Shown piece after piece: positions 41,915 to 50,398 of a stretch of 64,000 nt of DNA. Made by a program: the position numbers and the translations under genes. The notes under the pieces were generated by a model that did no database searches, was not told the DNA's origin, and was given only the letters and a program-made list of their open reading frames with translations. Numbering within the stretch: the first letter of the stretch is position 1; every line of letters begins with the position of its first letter. The stretch is from contig NZ_CP167894.1 in the NCBI RefSeq assembly GCF_041504345.1, positions 2,232,001 through 2,296,000 on the forward strand, in the 5' to 3' direction. Source of the stretch: Vibrio sp. BS-M-Sm-2 (GTDB lineage: Bacteria > Pseudomonadota > Gammaproteobacteria > Enterobacterales > Vibrionaceae).

Positions 41915-42742
41915 GTGAAGCTTCCTGTCATTCGACTATGCCAATGGTTGGGCGTTTCTAAAGCGGGTTATTACAAGTGGCTAACAAGGAAACCATCGAA
42001 GCGAGAGACAGACAATGAGTCTTTAAGTCACTACTTGAGGAGAGAAAGCGAAGCTCAGTATTGTATTCCAGGCTATCGAAAGCTTTGGGAAGCAGCAGTC
42101 GCTAACGGCTTTATTTGTAATAAAAAGCGAGTACAGAGGCTTTTGCAGAATATGGGCTATCGCTCTTGCGCGAGCAAGAAGCGATATGGACGAGCGCCAA
42201 GACAAAATACGCTTATACCTGCCTATAACATTCTTGCCCGTCAATTTAAGGTGGATAAACCCGATCGAGTTTGGGTGTCAGATATCACTCAGGTGCGCTG
42301 TACTGATGGTTGGCAATACCTGTGCGTCGTCTTAGATTTGTTTTCACGCAAAGTGATCGGTTGGTCGACAAGTCGTATTAATAACGCAAAGTTAGTGCTA
42401 AGAAGCCTGAATAAGGCTTGGGAACAAAGGCAGCCCTTAGGTCACGAGCTTTTGTTTCACTCCGATCAAGGTATACAGTATCGAGCGTTGGAGACGATCC
42501 GTTGGCACCGTAAACGAAAGATTAAAGTCAGCATGTCGAGAAAAGGAAACTGTTGGGATAACGCTTGTTCCGAAAGTTTCTTTGCGCAATATAAGAAAGA
42601 GTGGATGAACAACTTAGATCAGCTTTCACGACAAGAAATGACGATGCAAAGTCGAATTTATATCGATACCTATTATAATCCAGTAAGAAGACATGGGACT
42701 CTAGGTGGAGTGAGTCCCATGGACTTTGAACTAATCAACTAA
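41915..42742 (+). CDS. IS3-family transposase OrfB, DDE integrase domain
   Basis: 275 residues from GTG 41915. The frame is open upstream across the end of orfA, as expected for an OrfAB fusion made by -1 frameshifting. An HTH_21 segment leads to an rve integrase core with DDE triad: Asp in WVSDITQV, Asp in LFHSDQGIQY and Glu in CSESFFAQYKKE. C-terminal YNPVRRHGTLGGVSPMDFE is typical for the family. Confidence 0.92.
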   Translation: MKLPVIRLCQWLGVSKAGYYKWLTRKPSKRETDNESLSHYLRRESEAQYCIPGYRKLWEAAVANGFICNKKRVQRLLQNMGYRSCASKKRYGRAPRQNTLIPAYNILARQFKVDKPDRVWVSDITQVRCTDGWQYLCVVLDLFSRKVIGWSTSRINNAKLVLRSLNKAWEQRQPLGHELLFHSDQGIQYRALETIRWHRKRKIKVSMSRKGNCWDNACSESFFAQYKKEWMNNLDQLSRQEMTMQSRIYIDTYYNPVRRHGTLGGVSPMDFELIN

Positions 42743-42821
42743 ACCCCTGTGTCTACTTTTTAGGGGCCATATCAATCTCGTATCTCGTATCTCAAATATC
42801 TTTTCTTTCACGCATAAAAAA

Positions 42822-42837
42822 GAGCACCGAAGTGCCC
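42822..42837 (-). terminator. Terminator of the DUF2780 lipoprotein gene
   Basis: Read on the minus strand: GGGCAC-TTCG-GTGCTC followed by TTTTTT. The tetraloop hairpin lies 38 bases after the stop. Confidence 0.8.
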
Positions 42838-42874
42838 TTATCAGATTTCCATACTAGCTATTAATAATTAGCTA

Positions 42875-43369
42875 TTATTGCCATACAGCAGCAAGTGAAT
42901 CCATTAGACCGCTTGTTGCGCCTTGCGACTGCAGTGCTTGAAGAACGATTGGCGCAAATGTTGAAACCATCGATGAGTCCATTCCTAGACTTGTGAAGGC
43001 ACTTTCAACCGCACTTTGCGAGTTAAGTAGTGATGATAGTCCAGTTGACTCAAGAGTCGACATGCCAGGAATAAGTGTCGCGAGTTCTTTGTTGTCGGCT
43101 GTGCCAAGTGAATTTTGTGCAAGGGCCAACATTGAACCGATGCCGCCAATTGCTTGATCGCTGGTAACAGAAGCTTGGTCAGCGACAGTATCTGCAAGAG
43201 GTGTTGTTTCATTCTGTTGAGACCACATATTCACTGCTGCCATTAGTGCAGTTTGTGATAGTTGGGAATAATTGGTATCTGATGATGAACTGGTTTGTTC
43301 TGAGTCGCTAGTGCTAGCGCAAGAGACAACAGCAAGGCTGCTTAAAACTGTGATGAGTACTTTCTTCAT
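42875..43369 (-). CDS. DUF2780 (VcgC/VcgE-like) lipoprotein
   Basis: 164 residues. Signal peptide with lipobox VVSC (Cys17), a Ser/Thr-rich linker, then a helical domain rich in Ala, Leu, Ser and Gln resembling the DUF2780 family found in vibrios. Function unknown; probably an envelope lipoprotein. It is transcribed leftwards, alone, between the IS element and fklB, with its own terminator. The family call is from overall character and is less sure than the lipoprotein call. Confidence 0.7.
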   Translation of the reverse strand: MKKVLITVLSSLAVVSCASTSDSEQTSSSSDTNYSQLSQTALMAAVNMWSQQNETTPLADTVADQASVTSDQAIGGIGSMLALAQNSLGTADNKELATLIPGMSTLESTGLSSLLNSQSAVESAFTSLGMDSSMVSTFAPIVLQALQSQGATSGLMDSLAAVWQ

Positions 43370-43418
43370 TATTCGTCCTTAAGTAATAAAGTAATTTACT
43401 CTTTCACTATAAACGAAA

Positions 43419-43444
43419 AACGGCGATGTAGTCACATCGCCGTT
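43419..43444 (-). terminator. Terminator of fklB
   Basis: Perfect 11-base-pair stem (43419–43429 with 43434–43444), GACT loop on the minus strand, followed there by TTTTCGTTT. Confidence 0.85.
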
Positions 43445-43503
43445 GGATTATTTCAATTTTATTTGCCTATAGTATTTTGTTTTACTATAGGATTTTATAA
43501 AAA

Positions 43504-44124
43504 TTAAAGAATTGCTAGAAGTTCTACTTCAAATACTAGAGCAGCAAATGGTGGGATTGCAGCACCTGCGCCGCGCTCACCGTATGCTAGATCTTGAGGG
43601 ATGTATAGCTTCCACTTAGAGCCAACAGGCATCATTTGTAGAGCTTGTACCCAACCTTGAATTACGCCAGTTACTGGGAATTCAGCAGGTTGACCGCGAG
43701 ATACAGAGCTGTCGAAAACAGTACCGTCAGTTAGTTCACCGTGGTAGTGAACACGTACTTGCTTGTCTGCAGTAGGGATTTCGCCAGTACCTTCAGTTAG
43801 TACTTCGTACTGAAGACCAGACTCAAGAACTGTTACTTCTGAACGAAGAGCGTTGTCAGCTAGGAAAGCTTCGCCGTCAGCAGCAGCAGCTTTAGCTAGT
43901 TCTTGACGTGCAGCTTCACCACGAGTGTGTAGCTCTTGTAGTGCGTTGTTGATTTCGTCAACTTCGATAGCTGGCATGTCACCAACTAGAGCTGTTGCAA
44001 TACCAGCAGCGATTGCGTCAACGTTTAGGCCTTCAAGACCAGAACCAGCAAGTTGTTGGCCCATTTGTAGACCGATACCGTAGCTAGCTTTTTGCTCTAC
44101 AGTTTCAAATTTTACTTCAGACAT
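43504..44124 (-). CDS. fklB: FKBP-type peptidyl-prolyl isomerase FklB
   Basis: 206 residues. N-terminal helical dimerisation domain ([23 protein letters not shown]) and C-terminal FKBP domain ([56 protein letters not shown]). No signal peptide, so cytoplasmic like E. coli FKBP22. It is divergent from the oapA/ytfB-like gene, the same neighbourhood as ytfB–fklB in E. coli. Confidence 0.95.
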   Translation of the reverse strand: MSEVKFETVEQKASYGIGLQMGQQLAGSGLEGLNVDAIAAGIATALVGDMPAIEVDEINNALQELHTRGEAARQELAKAAAADGEAFLADNALRSEVTVLESGLQYEVLTEGTGEIPTADKQVRVHYHGELTDGTVFDSSVSRGQPAEFPVTGVIQGWVQALQMMPVGSKWKLYIPQDLAYGERGAGAAIPPFAALVFEVELLAIL

Positions 44125-44337
44125 GAAAAGTCACTCTTTTTGTCAGTACGAAAAGGGTAAGAATACCAGTATTAGCAGCGTGAAGAAACGGCTAGCCCCT
44201 GATCACTTACGCTTTACCGTGTCCAAATCACAGCTATGTCAATTTTCTTGCTTTGGTCTCTGTTGTAGCGGAAAGATCTATACTGTTGGTACTTTGGTTT
44301 TTATACTGTAGTTATTCAATGTATAGGACGCAGTGGT

Positions 44338-44921
44338 ATGAATCGTCGTCAAAAGAAAAAACAGAAAGTTGACCACTTAGCAGAATTCAAGGATCGACTG
44401 AATCAGGTCAAAGAGAAGTTGAGTTCGATCGATATGAAGAAAATGAAAACCTCAACCGTGCAAACTTGGGGGTCATTGCCGAAGTTACACCAAAGACTGT
44501 TGATGGTGATTTTTCCGATCGTACTGATATTACTTTTGTGCCGCTACCAGAACCTAAAGTAGACGCTGCGCCAACAACATCGCGCGTTGAGCTTGAGATA
44601 AACACCGTTGGTTTAAGCGAACAGCAAAATGCCAAGAGCAGTTCATCAGAACTGAGTAACAACAATTGGCAGGAGTACCTCGTAAAGCAAGGGGATACGT
44701 TAGCACAGGTTTTTCGAAACAACGATTTACCGTTGTCGGACTTGAACGCGCTAGTGCGTATTGAAGGCTCAGACAAACCACTAAGTCAGATTCGTAAAGG
44801 CCAATTAGTTCGATTCAAACTTGCCGAGACCGGGCAGCTGGACATTCTTCAGTTAGAAAAAGGCGACACTTCGGTAATGTTCTTCCGTTTATCTGATGGC
44901 GGCTTTGGTCGCAGTAAATAG
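44338..44921 (+). pseudogene. OapA/YtfB-like LysM-domain envelope protein, split by a frameshift
   Basis: The 5' frame (44338–44562) encodes a basic coiled region, LPKLHQRLLMV and a membrane helix (IFPIVLILLL). The rest of the protein (VPLPEPKVD…, then LysM-like WQEYLVKQGDTLAQVFRNNDLPLSDLNALVRI and FFRLSDGGFGRSK) continues in the -1 frame up to 44921. The break is in the TTTT of ACTTTTGTG at 44532–44540; one extra base there would restore a normal protein of about 194 residues. Relatives bind septal peptidoglycan in cell division. This may be a real mutation, a sequencing error or, less likely, programmed frameshifting. Confidence 0.75.
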
Positions 44922-44949
44922 ATGAATAGTGGTCCTGAGTTAAAGCATT

Positions 44950-45828
44950 TCACCAGGCATAGATAGACAATAGAAAAGAGCTAAGCATTAGCTCTTTTTT
45001 TGGTCGCTTGAAAGGGGCCAGCGGTAAGATGATCAGCATAATTCCAATAAAGGTTAATGTGTCTGGAATCTCATTGAACCATATAGCACCGATCAACGCG
45101 ACAAACACTAACCCTGAATACTCAGCCAAAGCAATTTGGCTAGAGTGTGCTTTTTGATAGGCAGCAACCGCAAGGCCGTTGTAGCTCAATATCAGTGTTG
45201 CACTCAGGGCGATGTATCCCAAGTGTTCGACAGATACCGGTTGCCAGTATAGGAAGCACAGTATCAATGATGCAGGAATAGAGAATAAGGTTGTCCACCA
45301 CAGCGTAGTGACCACCGTTTGTTCGCTAGGAAGCTTTCTTACCAATACATTGAACAGTGCGAGCGTCAGCGCTGTGCCTAACGCAAACAGTGCTGCCCAA
45401 TGAAATTGTGATGGCCTCAATACAATTAATGCACCAATAAAACCTATGGTCGTGGCGATAACCTTGCCAAGTGCCGGTTGCTCTTTCAACAGCAACATAG
45501 AGAGAGGTAACATCAACAGGGGGGCGACGTAAAATACTGCGTTGGCGGTAGCCAAAGACAAGTGGGTGATCGCGACCACCATACATCCGCTGCCGATTAG
45601 GATCAGTTGTCCTCGAATAAAGGTCACTTTAGCTTGTTGTAAGCGTCGTTGTTCTTTTTTCTGTTGTAGCCACAAAGGGGTAATGAGCAACAGGGATATC
45701 AGCTGACGGAAAAAAATATACTGAAGAGGCGGTACTTCGCCGTTCAATAATTTCACGGCTACGTCAGAGAGCGAGGCAAACAGGTTACCTGCAATCAGCA
45801 GTAGGATACCGACAGTGATATTCGACAT
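44950..45828 (-). CDS. EamA/DMT-family permease
   Basis: 292 residues with about ten membrane helices in two EamA repeats. It starts ITVGILLLIAGNLFASLSDVAVKLLNGEVPPLQYIFFRQL and has the second-repeat motif ALIGAIWFNEIPDTLTFIGIMLII. Such carriers export or import amino acids, nucleobases or other metabolites; the substrate is unknown. It shares one base with elaA upstream and is co-transcribed with it. Its last codons lie inside the hairpin that terminates the opposing oapA-like gene. Confidence 0.85.
   Translation of the reverse strand: MSNITVGILLLIAGNLFASLSDVAVKLLNGEVPPLQYIFFRQLISLLLITPLWLQQKKEQRRLQQAKVTFIRGQLILIGSGCMVVAITHLSLATANAVFYVAPLLMLPLSMLLLKEQPALGKVIATTIGFIGALIVLRPSQFHWAALFALGTALTLALFNVLVRKLPSEQTVVTTLWWTTLFSIPASLILCFLYWQPVSVEHLGYIALSATLILSYNGLAVAAYQKAHSSQIALAEYSGLVFVALIGAIWFNEIPDTLTFIGIMLIILPLAPFKRPKKELMLSSFLLSIYAW
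44974..44998 (+). terminator. Terminator of the oapA-like gene, inside the DMT gene end
   Basis: An 11-base-pair perfect stem (44974–44984 with 44988–44998), GCA loop and T-run, 53 bases after the oapA-like stop. It is also coding sequence for the last residues of the opposing DMT permease. Confidence 0.85.
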
Positions 45829-46280
45829 TACTTCTCTAATCTCATGTCTACGTGTGGAATATCATCTTCCAAGTACATATCAGAGATTGTCTTGAATCCA
45901 TGGCTCGCATAGAAATCTTTTAGGTGCTCTTGTGCACCAATATCAATGGCCGTATTAGGCCAAAGATCCTCACAGCGTGTTAATGCTTCTTTTACTAATT
46001 GATGCCCCAAGCCACCACCTCTCGCTGATTGTTTAGTTGCTACTCGGCCGATGCTGGTATTGTCGTAAGAGGTGCCTGGTGGTAATAAGCGTGCACACGC
46101 GACCAACTCTTCATCAGAATAGCCAAGCAGGTGCTCAACACCCGCGAGTGTATCTTTACCGTCGAGCTCAGGGTAAGGACAAGTTTGCTCGACAACAAAT
46201 ACATCGACCCTTAATTTAAGTAGTTGATAAAGCTGATGTGTTGAGAGTTCAGAAAAGGGAATTGAGTGCCAAGTGATCAT
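45828..46280 (-). CDS. elaA: GNAT acetyltransferase ElaA
   Basis: 150 residues with the ElaA opening (WHSIPFSELSTHQLYQLLKLRVDVFVVEQTCPYPELDGKD) and acetyl-CoA-binding RVATKQSARGGGLGHQLVKEAL. The substrate is not established. It overlaps the DMT permease by one base, so the two are one unit. Confidence 0.92.
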   Translation of the reverse strand: MITWHSIPFSELSTHQLYQLLKLRVDVFVVEQTCPYPELDGKDTLAGVEHLLGYSDEELVACARLLPPGTSYDNTSIGRVATKQSARGGGLGHQLVKEALTRCEDLWPNTAIDIGAQEHLKDFYASHGFKTISDMYLEDDIPHVDMRLEK

Positions 46281-46337
46281 GTTTACATCCAGAGGTTATC
46301 GATGTTCTGAATGTACTATGCGCGATGATTGTTGGCA

Positions 46338-46904
46338 TTAACTATTGTTAATTCGGCCTTTAATTCTGCTAAGGCTGATTGCAGTTATTCCTAGGTAAGC
46401 GGCAATTTGGTTGTCGTTCAAGCGCTGTTCAAGGTCGGGATAGTGTTCGCAGAACAGCTGATAACGTTGCTCTGGTGTGTAGAGCAGCATGAAGCGTTCT
46501 TTGTTTTCCTTATGCATCAGTTGAGTTTCTAATAGCTTTAAATACAAAGGATTATTTGATGCACGCCACTCGATAACCGCATTCATTGGCAGCTCTAACA
46601 TTGTGATGGGAGTCAGCGTTTCTAATAGGTAAGGAGACGTTTGGTTCTTTATCAAACTCTCAAATCCAATGATCCAATCTTGCTCCCAATAGAACTCTTT
46701 GCTGTATTGCTTACCGTCGTCGGTGAGGTAACAAGCATGGCACAAGCCTTCAAGTACAAAGTAGATTGAGCTCGCCATTTCACCTTGATTGATGAGTATA
46801 TGTCTTGTTGGCAGTTCAAGCGGTTTCGCGACGGCTAATAGAGATTCAATCTGACTTTCAGAGAAGTCGAAGCTTTGTAGTTGTTCGATAAAAGAGGTGT
46901 GCAT
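46338..46904 (-). CDS. Crp/Fnr-family transcriptional regulator
   Basis: 188 residues, a short member. The N-terminal cyclic-nucleotide-binding-like beta roll has ILINQGEMASSIYFVLEGLCHACYLTDDGKQYSKEFYWEQDWIIGFESL but lacks the canonical cAMP cassette of CRP. The short C-terminal helix-turn-helix is LNDNQIAAYLGITAISLSRIKGRI. No cysteine cluster as in Fnr. It lies 71 bases after the olsF-like gene in the same direction and may regulate that operon; the ligand is unknown. Confidence 0.85.
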   Translation of the reverse strand: MHTSFIEQLQSFDFSESQIESLLAVAKPLELPTRHILINQGEMASSIYFVLEGLCHACYLTDDGKQYSKEFYWEQDWIIGFESLIKNQTSPYLLETLTPITMLELPMNAVIEWRASNNPLYLKLLETQLMHKENKERFMLLYTPEQRYQLFCEHYPDLEQRLNDNQIAAYLGITAISLSRIKGRINNS

Positions 46905-46920
46905 GAAAATAACCTAACCC

Positions 46921-46950
46921 AAATAAGTGCCGAAATCATCGCACTTATTT
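46921..46950. repeat. Perfect palindrome between the olsF-like and Crp/Fnr-like genes
   Basis: AAATAAGTGC (46921–46930) and its exact inverse (46941–46950) enclose 10 bases. It can be read as a weak terminator for the operon or as an operator in front of the regulator. The 10-base gap is wider than in CRP sites, and no long T-run follows. Confidence 0.55.
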
Positions 46951-46975
46951 GAGTGTAGGTACAGAGCAGGCTAAA

Positions 46976-48730
46976 TCAACGTCGAGCGTGCTGTTCTAGA
47001 TAATCTTGAGCGAGTTCTCTTCCCATGTATTTACCTAGAGTTTTCAAAGGTACTTTCTTAAGATTAACCACAATCAAGCCATCCAAAGCATCATTAAAAG
47101 ATGGGTCGACGTTAAAGCACACAAGTTTACCGTTCATCCCTAAGTATTGGCGTAGCAGTACCGGTAGGCCTTTCCCTTGCTCCATACGAGCCAACACTTT
47201 AGAAAGCAGAGGGACACTCGCCAATGACGATAGCAGGTGATTCTGCCAGAACACATTATTACTGGTATTGAGTGGTGACGAAGGAGAAACCAGATTCGCC
47301 TTTTGTTCATCGTAATGGTGTATGGATAAGGTCGTCGCAATCAACAGACGCGCATTATGACTGTAATCATTACTGATACTGACAGGGCCGAATAGGTGAG
47401 TGTATTTAGGGTGACGATACACGAAGGCCGCGATACCTTTCCACAATAGTAATAGTGAGTTAAGGCTCTTCTGATAAGGCTTACTCACTACGGATCGCCC
47501 AAGTTCAATACTATTATCTAGGGTGTCAATGAACTCTTGATTGTAGTTAAACAGGCTACGAGAGTAGAGCTTATCAAGCCCGTGCTCAGCGATTAGCTTG
47601 TCGACCATACCAAGTCGGTATGCACCCACTAATTCAGCCTTGGTTTTATTCCAAACAAACAGTTGATGGTAGTAAAGGTCATACTCATCTAAATCACAGG
47701 CAAGCCCGCTGCCTTCTCCGACTTCTCGGAAACTCTCTTCTCTCACTCGACCAATTTCGCGCATTAAGTTAGGAATAGATTGGCTTGGCGTACAGTAGAC
47801 CTCGAAGTCTCCTTGCTCGAGCAGTTTCATCTCTTCAGGGAGCGAATTAATCTCGATTGACAATACTTCTGGTGAGATTGGCGTTATCACTTGAGTGTCA
47901 AAAGATGGGGCATGGACTGCTGTGCTAAGGCTATCTTGTTGACTCATCAGATAGGTATTGAGTCGCAGATAGTTGACGATATCCATCTCTTTTTCAAACG
48001 ATTTTATCTCTGAATACGGAATCGACGAGCCAATAGAGATAGAGATAGTAGTCGCTTGCTTATTAAGAAGTTCGCGCCCGAGTAGAGCTGTTCTTAATAG
48101 CGGATGGACACGGCCAGCTTGATAGAAAAGCTCACTGTTTTTACCATTGATGAAGATAGGAACCGTAGTGGCTTGATGACGTTTGACGAACTTGGCAACC
48201 GATTTGCTCCATTCGATGTCTGTCAGTGTTTTTGCCCCTTTACGGTAACTCGATACTTCGCCCGCAGGGAACACAATCAAAAGTCCGCCATCGGACAAGT
48301 GACGATTGGCATCTCGAATGGCTTTAGCATTGGTGCGTTTCGATTCTTTACTGTTAAAGACATCGACCCCAATGAAAAGATCATCCAGTTCAGGCAATCG
48401 CTTGAGCAACTCATTCGCCAACACCTTCACATCCTTCCTTACCGATCCTACGAGATCAGCAAGGATTACACCTTCAATCGCACCAAGTGGGTGGTTAGCC
48501 ACAATGACTACTGGCCCTTGTTCGGGAATATTATCAGTGGCGCCTGCTGAAACGGAATAGTCGATATTCAATGCTGACAAGGTGTGATGCATGAATTCAA
48601 AGCTAGATAACTCATCAGGTCTATCTTGATAGAGCTTATCTAGCTTAGATAGCCCAGTTGCCCACTCGACAACAGACTCACCTAAACCAAAAGGCGTGTA
48701 GCGTGGTAAACGAAAAGGACTATCAATCAT
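46976..48730 (-). CDS. olsF: OlsF-like bifunctional acyltransferase (ornithine/aminolipid synthase)
   Basis: 584 residues with two acyltransferase domains. Residues about 40–290 are PlsC/OlsA-like, with acceptor-site motif VANHPLGAIEG (His80) and FPAGEVSSYRKG (154–164). Residues about 300–480 are OlsB-like GNAT (REIGRVREESFREVGEG, DEYDLYYHQLFVWNK, VGAYRLG, ELGRSVVS). Known OlsF proteins N-acylate ornithine and O-acylate the product, giving phosphorus-free ornithine lipids, often under phosphate limitation. It is the last gene of a seven-gene operon. The amino acid used here is not visible from sequence. Confidence 0.85.
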   Translation of the reverse strand: MIDSPFRLPRYTPFGLGESVVEWATGLSKLDKLYQDRPDELSSFEFMHHTLSALNIDYSVSAGATDNIPEQGPVVIVANHPLGAIEGVILADLVGSVRKDVKVLANELLKRLPELDDLFIGVDVFNSKESKRTNAKAIRDANRHLSDGGLLIVFPAGEVSSYRKGAKTLTDIEWSKSVAKFVKRHQATTVPIFINGKNSELFYQAGRVHPLLRTALLGRELLNKQATTISISIGSSIPYSEIKSFEKEMDIVNYLRLNTYLMSQQDSLSTAVHAPSFDTQVITPISPEVLSIEINSLPEEMKLLEQGDFEVYCTPSQSIPNLMREIGRVREESFREVGEGSGLACDLDEYDLYYHQLFVWNKTKAELVGAYRLGMVDKLIAEHGLDKLYSRSLFNYNQEFIDTLDNSIELGRSVVSKPYQKSLNSLLLLWKGIAAFVYRHPKYTHLFGPVSISNDYSHNARLLIATTLSIHHYDEQKANLVSPSSPLNTSNNVFWQNHLLSSLASVPLLSKVLARMEQGKGLPVLLRQYLGMNGKLVCFNVDPSFNDALDGLIVVNLKKVPLKTLGKYMGRELAQDYLEQHARR

Positions 48731-48742
48731 AATGAAGCTACC

Positions 48743-49186
48743 TTATTGACTAAAGTTGTTTAGGAAACCGTCTTGATTCTTGAAATCTTTTACACTTAAA
48801 AATGCACCGCAAAGCCATACTAGGCATGCCATGCCAAACAGTAATCCGCCGTCATAACCGACAATTTCACCCGCTGCGTTAAACTCAGGCATTTGAATAC
48901 CGAGCGGCGTAAACAGATGGAAAAATATCGCGCCACTCATAACCCCCACACTCATGATGGCACCCAGGCCATGCCAACGAGTAAACAGCAAAATGGCCGC
49001 AATCAATTCAGCGAACCCAATCAAGTAGCCGCCAAATGAACCGAACCAACTTAAGCCAGACCATGTCGCCAAGGTGCCAAAGATATGCTCAGTCTCGTAT
49101 GAGCCTGTGAACTTAAAAAACAGCGACTGAACAAATACGAAAGCGATAAATGCCGCAGGAATATGTTTAGCTGGAGTGAATGTCAT
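48743..49186 (-). CDS. DoxX-like small membrane protein
   Basis: 147 residues with four predicted membrane helices (PAAFIAFVFVQSLFFKFTG, YLIGFAELIAAILLF, GAIMSVGVMSGAIFFHLF, GLLFGMACLVWLCGAFL). The first-helix F-K-F-T-G and the GF.EL.AA.LLF segment resemble DoxX/DoxD-like proteins. Function unknown. It lies 10 bases after the YHS gene and 12 before the olsF-like gene, so it is clearly in the operon. Confidence 0.75.
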   Translation of the reverse strand: MTFTPAKHIPAAFIAFVFVQSLFFKFTGSYETEHIFGTLATWSGLSWFGSFGGYLIGFAELIAAILLFTRWHGLGAIMSVGVMSGAIFFHLFTPLGIQMPEFNAAGEIVGYDGGLLFGMACLVWLCGAFLSVKDFKNQDGFLNNFSQ

Positions 49187-49196
49187 GGTTATTCCC

Positions 49197-49634
49197 TTAT
49201 TTGATCAGTTGCGGCCAAACGGTGTCGGCTTTTTGAATATGCTGTGCTCGGTCTTGTTCCCAACGCTGTTTAATCTCTTGGTCGTAGTTGAGGTAAAGCT
49301 TGTTATCAACAATTGTCCATTGGTTTGGGTCACCGGGTGCAAAGTCACTTTTTGCTGAAACAGCCCAAGCGCAATAACCCCCATATTGAGGGGCATACTT
49401 TTCAGGATTATTAACAAATAAAGTCAGATTCTTTTCAGAAGAGAAATACCAGTCCGCGCCTTTGTACTCGGTGCTGAATTTTTTACTGCCTTCAATGGGC
49501 TTACCTGAAGTGAAATAAGCCACAGTATCGTAGCCATCGAGCGCCTTACTGCTAAAGAACCCTGTGTAGATTTCATCGGCGGCAAATACGTACGGGCTAA
49601 TAAGTAGCATGACCATGGTTAATAGTTTTCTCAT
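49197..49634 (-). CDS. Exported YHS-domain protein
   Basis: 145 residues. From ATG 49634 there is a signal peptide (MRKLLTMVMLLISPYVFA, cleavage after residue 18), then a YHS domain (ALDGYDTVAYFTSGKP, YKGADWYFSSEKNLTLFVNNPEKYAPQYGGYCAWAVS). YHS domains occur with metal-handling proteins; the function here is unknown. GGAG six bases upstream fixes the start; the ATG at 49646 is second choice. Adjacent to an NRDE/TANGO2-like gene. Confidence 0.87.
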   Translation of the reverse strand: MRKLLTMVMLLISPYVFAADEIYTGFFSSKALDGYDTVAYFTSGKPIEGSKKFSTEYKGADWYFSSEKNLTLFVNNPEKYAPQYGGYCAWAVSAKSDFAPGDPNQWTIVDNKLYLNYDQEIKQRWEQDRAQHIQKADTVWPQLIK

Positions 49635-49646
49635 GATGGACTCCAT

Positions 49647-50396
49647 CTATAGATTGATTACGGGTGATAAATCGAAGGTAAAACGCTGTTGATTTATCTG
49701 GCATGGCTTAATGGGTTCACAAGGCGAGCCGGGTGCATAAAACATAGAGGCTTGGCCGTGTAGATTGCGTAAGTGTGTAAAGCTCACCGTATGTGCGTCT
49801 TCGCGATGCATACAGGTTGCTAAATGAGGCTGTTCGCTATGATGGTGAGAGTGAAATTGAAGTAAGTTCTGCTGATTCTTTCCTGTTGTCATAAGCTGAT
49901 CGTATTTTGCTTGTCGGTAGGCTTGCACTCGCTCTAAATCAACACCGGATGAGAAGAGTGGAGAATCGGTGTCGACGATGTGCTGTTGAATACCATCCCA
50001 CATGTAGGCGATAACCAAACCATTGTTCTGAGTTAAATTCGGCGCGAAAGCCAACAAGGTGAATGGAGCAAAAGAGTGCAGGTCGAGCTGATGAAATGCT
50101 TCAGAGAGCTGACTGATGTTACGACTCGATGATAGATTCTTGAGTAGTAAACCACGGCTGACTAAAGGTCCAACAGGCACTATGCCTTGATAGTTATTGA
50201 GTAGGCATAACGAAAGCCCGAACTCATTGATACTGATCCAGCTACCACCGCCGGTTGGGTCGAGTGGCATGATGATATCGACGCCGTTAACTCGATATTG
50301 TTTAGGTGGCATCGCCAGTGCCCGTGTCTTTTGTTCATCACGATTAAAGAAGACCTGATAGCCATTGTCTTCAAGCAGCCAAGATACTGAACACAT
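49647..50396 (-). CDS. NRDE/TANGO2-family protein
   Basis: 249 residues from ATG 50396, preceded by GAGGGAGC; the frame open to 50453 lies in the DinB gene. Starts MCSVSW with Cys2 exposed after Met removal (Ntn-type) and has the family's NRDE motif at residues 18–21, then GGSWISINEFGLSLCLLNN. Eukaryotic TANGO2/HRG-9 is linked to haem and lipid metabolism; bacterial members are uncharacterised. The gene starts 2 bases after the DinB-like stop, implying tight coupling. Confidence 0.87.
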   Translation of the reverse strand: MCSVSWLLEDNGYQVFFNRDEQKTRALAMPPKQYRVNGVDIIMPLDPTGGGSWISINEFGLSLCLLNNYQGIVPVGPLVSRGLLLKNLSSSRNISQLSEAFHQLDLHSFAPFTLLAFAPNLTQNNGLVIAYMWDGIQQHIVDTDSPLFSSGVDLERVQAYRQAKYDQLMTTGKNQQNLLQFHSHHHSEQPHLATCMHREDAHTVSFTHLRNLHGQASMFYAPGSPCEPIKPCQINQQRFTFDLSPVINL

Positions 50397-50398
50397 GA

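Larger units (their letters stand above)
41528..42769 (+). mobile_element. IS3-family insertion sequence, complete
   Basis: 1242 bases bounded by terminal inverted repeats: TGACCCC…GTAGACAC at 41528–41548 and its inverse at 42749–42769, identical at 17 of 21 positions and with TG…CA ends typical of IS3. It contains orfA and orfB in relative -1 phase. I see no identical 3–4 base target duplication; both flanks contain the short motif CTCGTATC. It lies behind the rplQ terminator, so it does not break a gene I can recognise. Both reading frames look intact, so it may be active. Confidence 0.9.

Noticed and set aside
41520..42775. Target site duplication of the IS element
   Set aside because: I compared 3- and 4-base flanks for two possible end definitions and none matched exactly.
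48104..48550. 148-residue frame antisense to the olsF-like gene
   Set aside because: A shadow of the coding sequence on the opposite strand; the minus-strand frame carries clear acyltransferase motifs.
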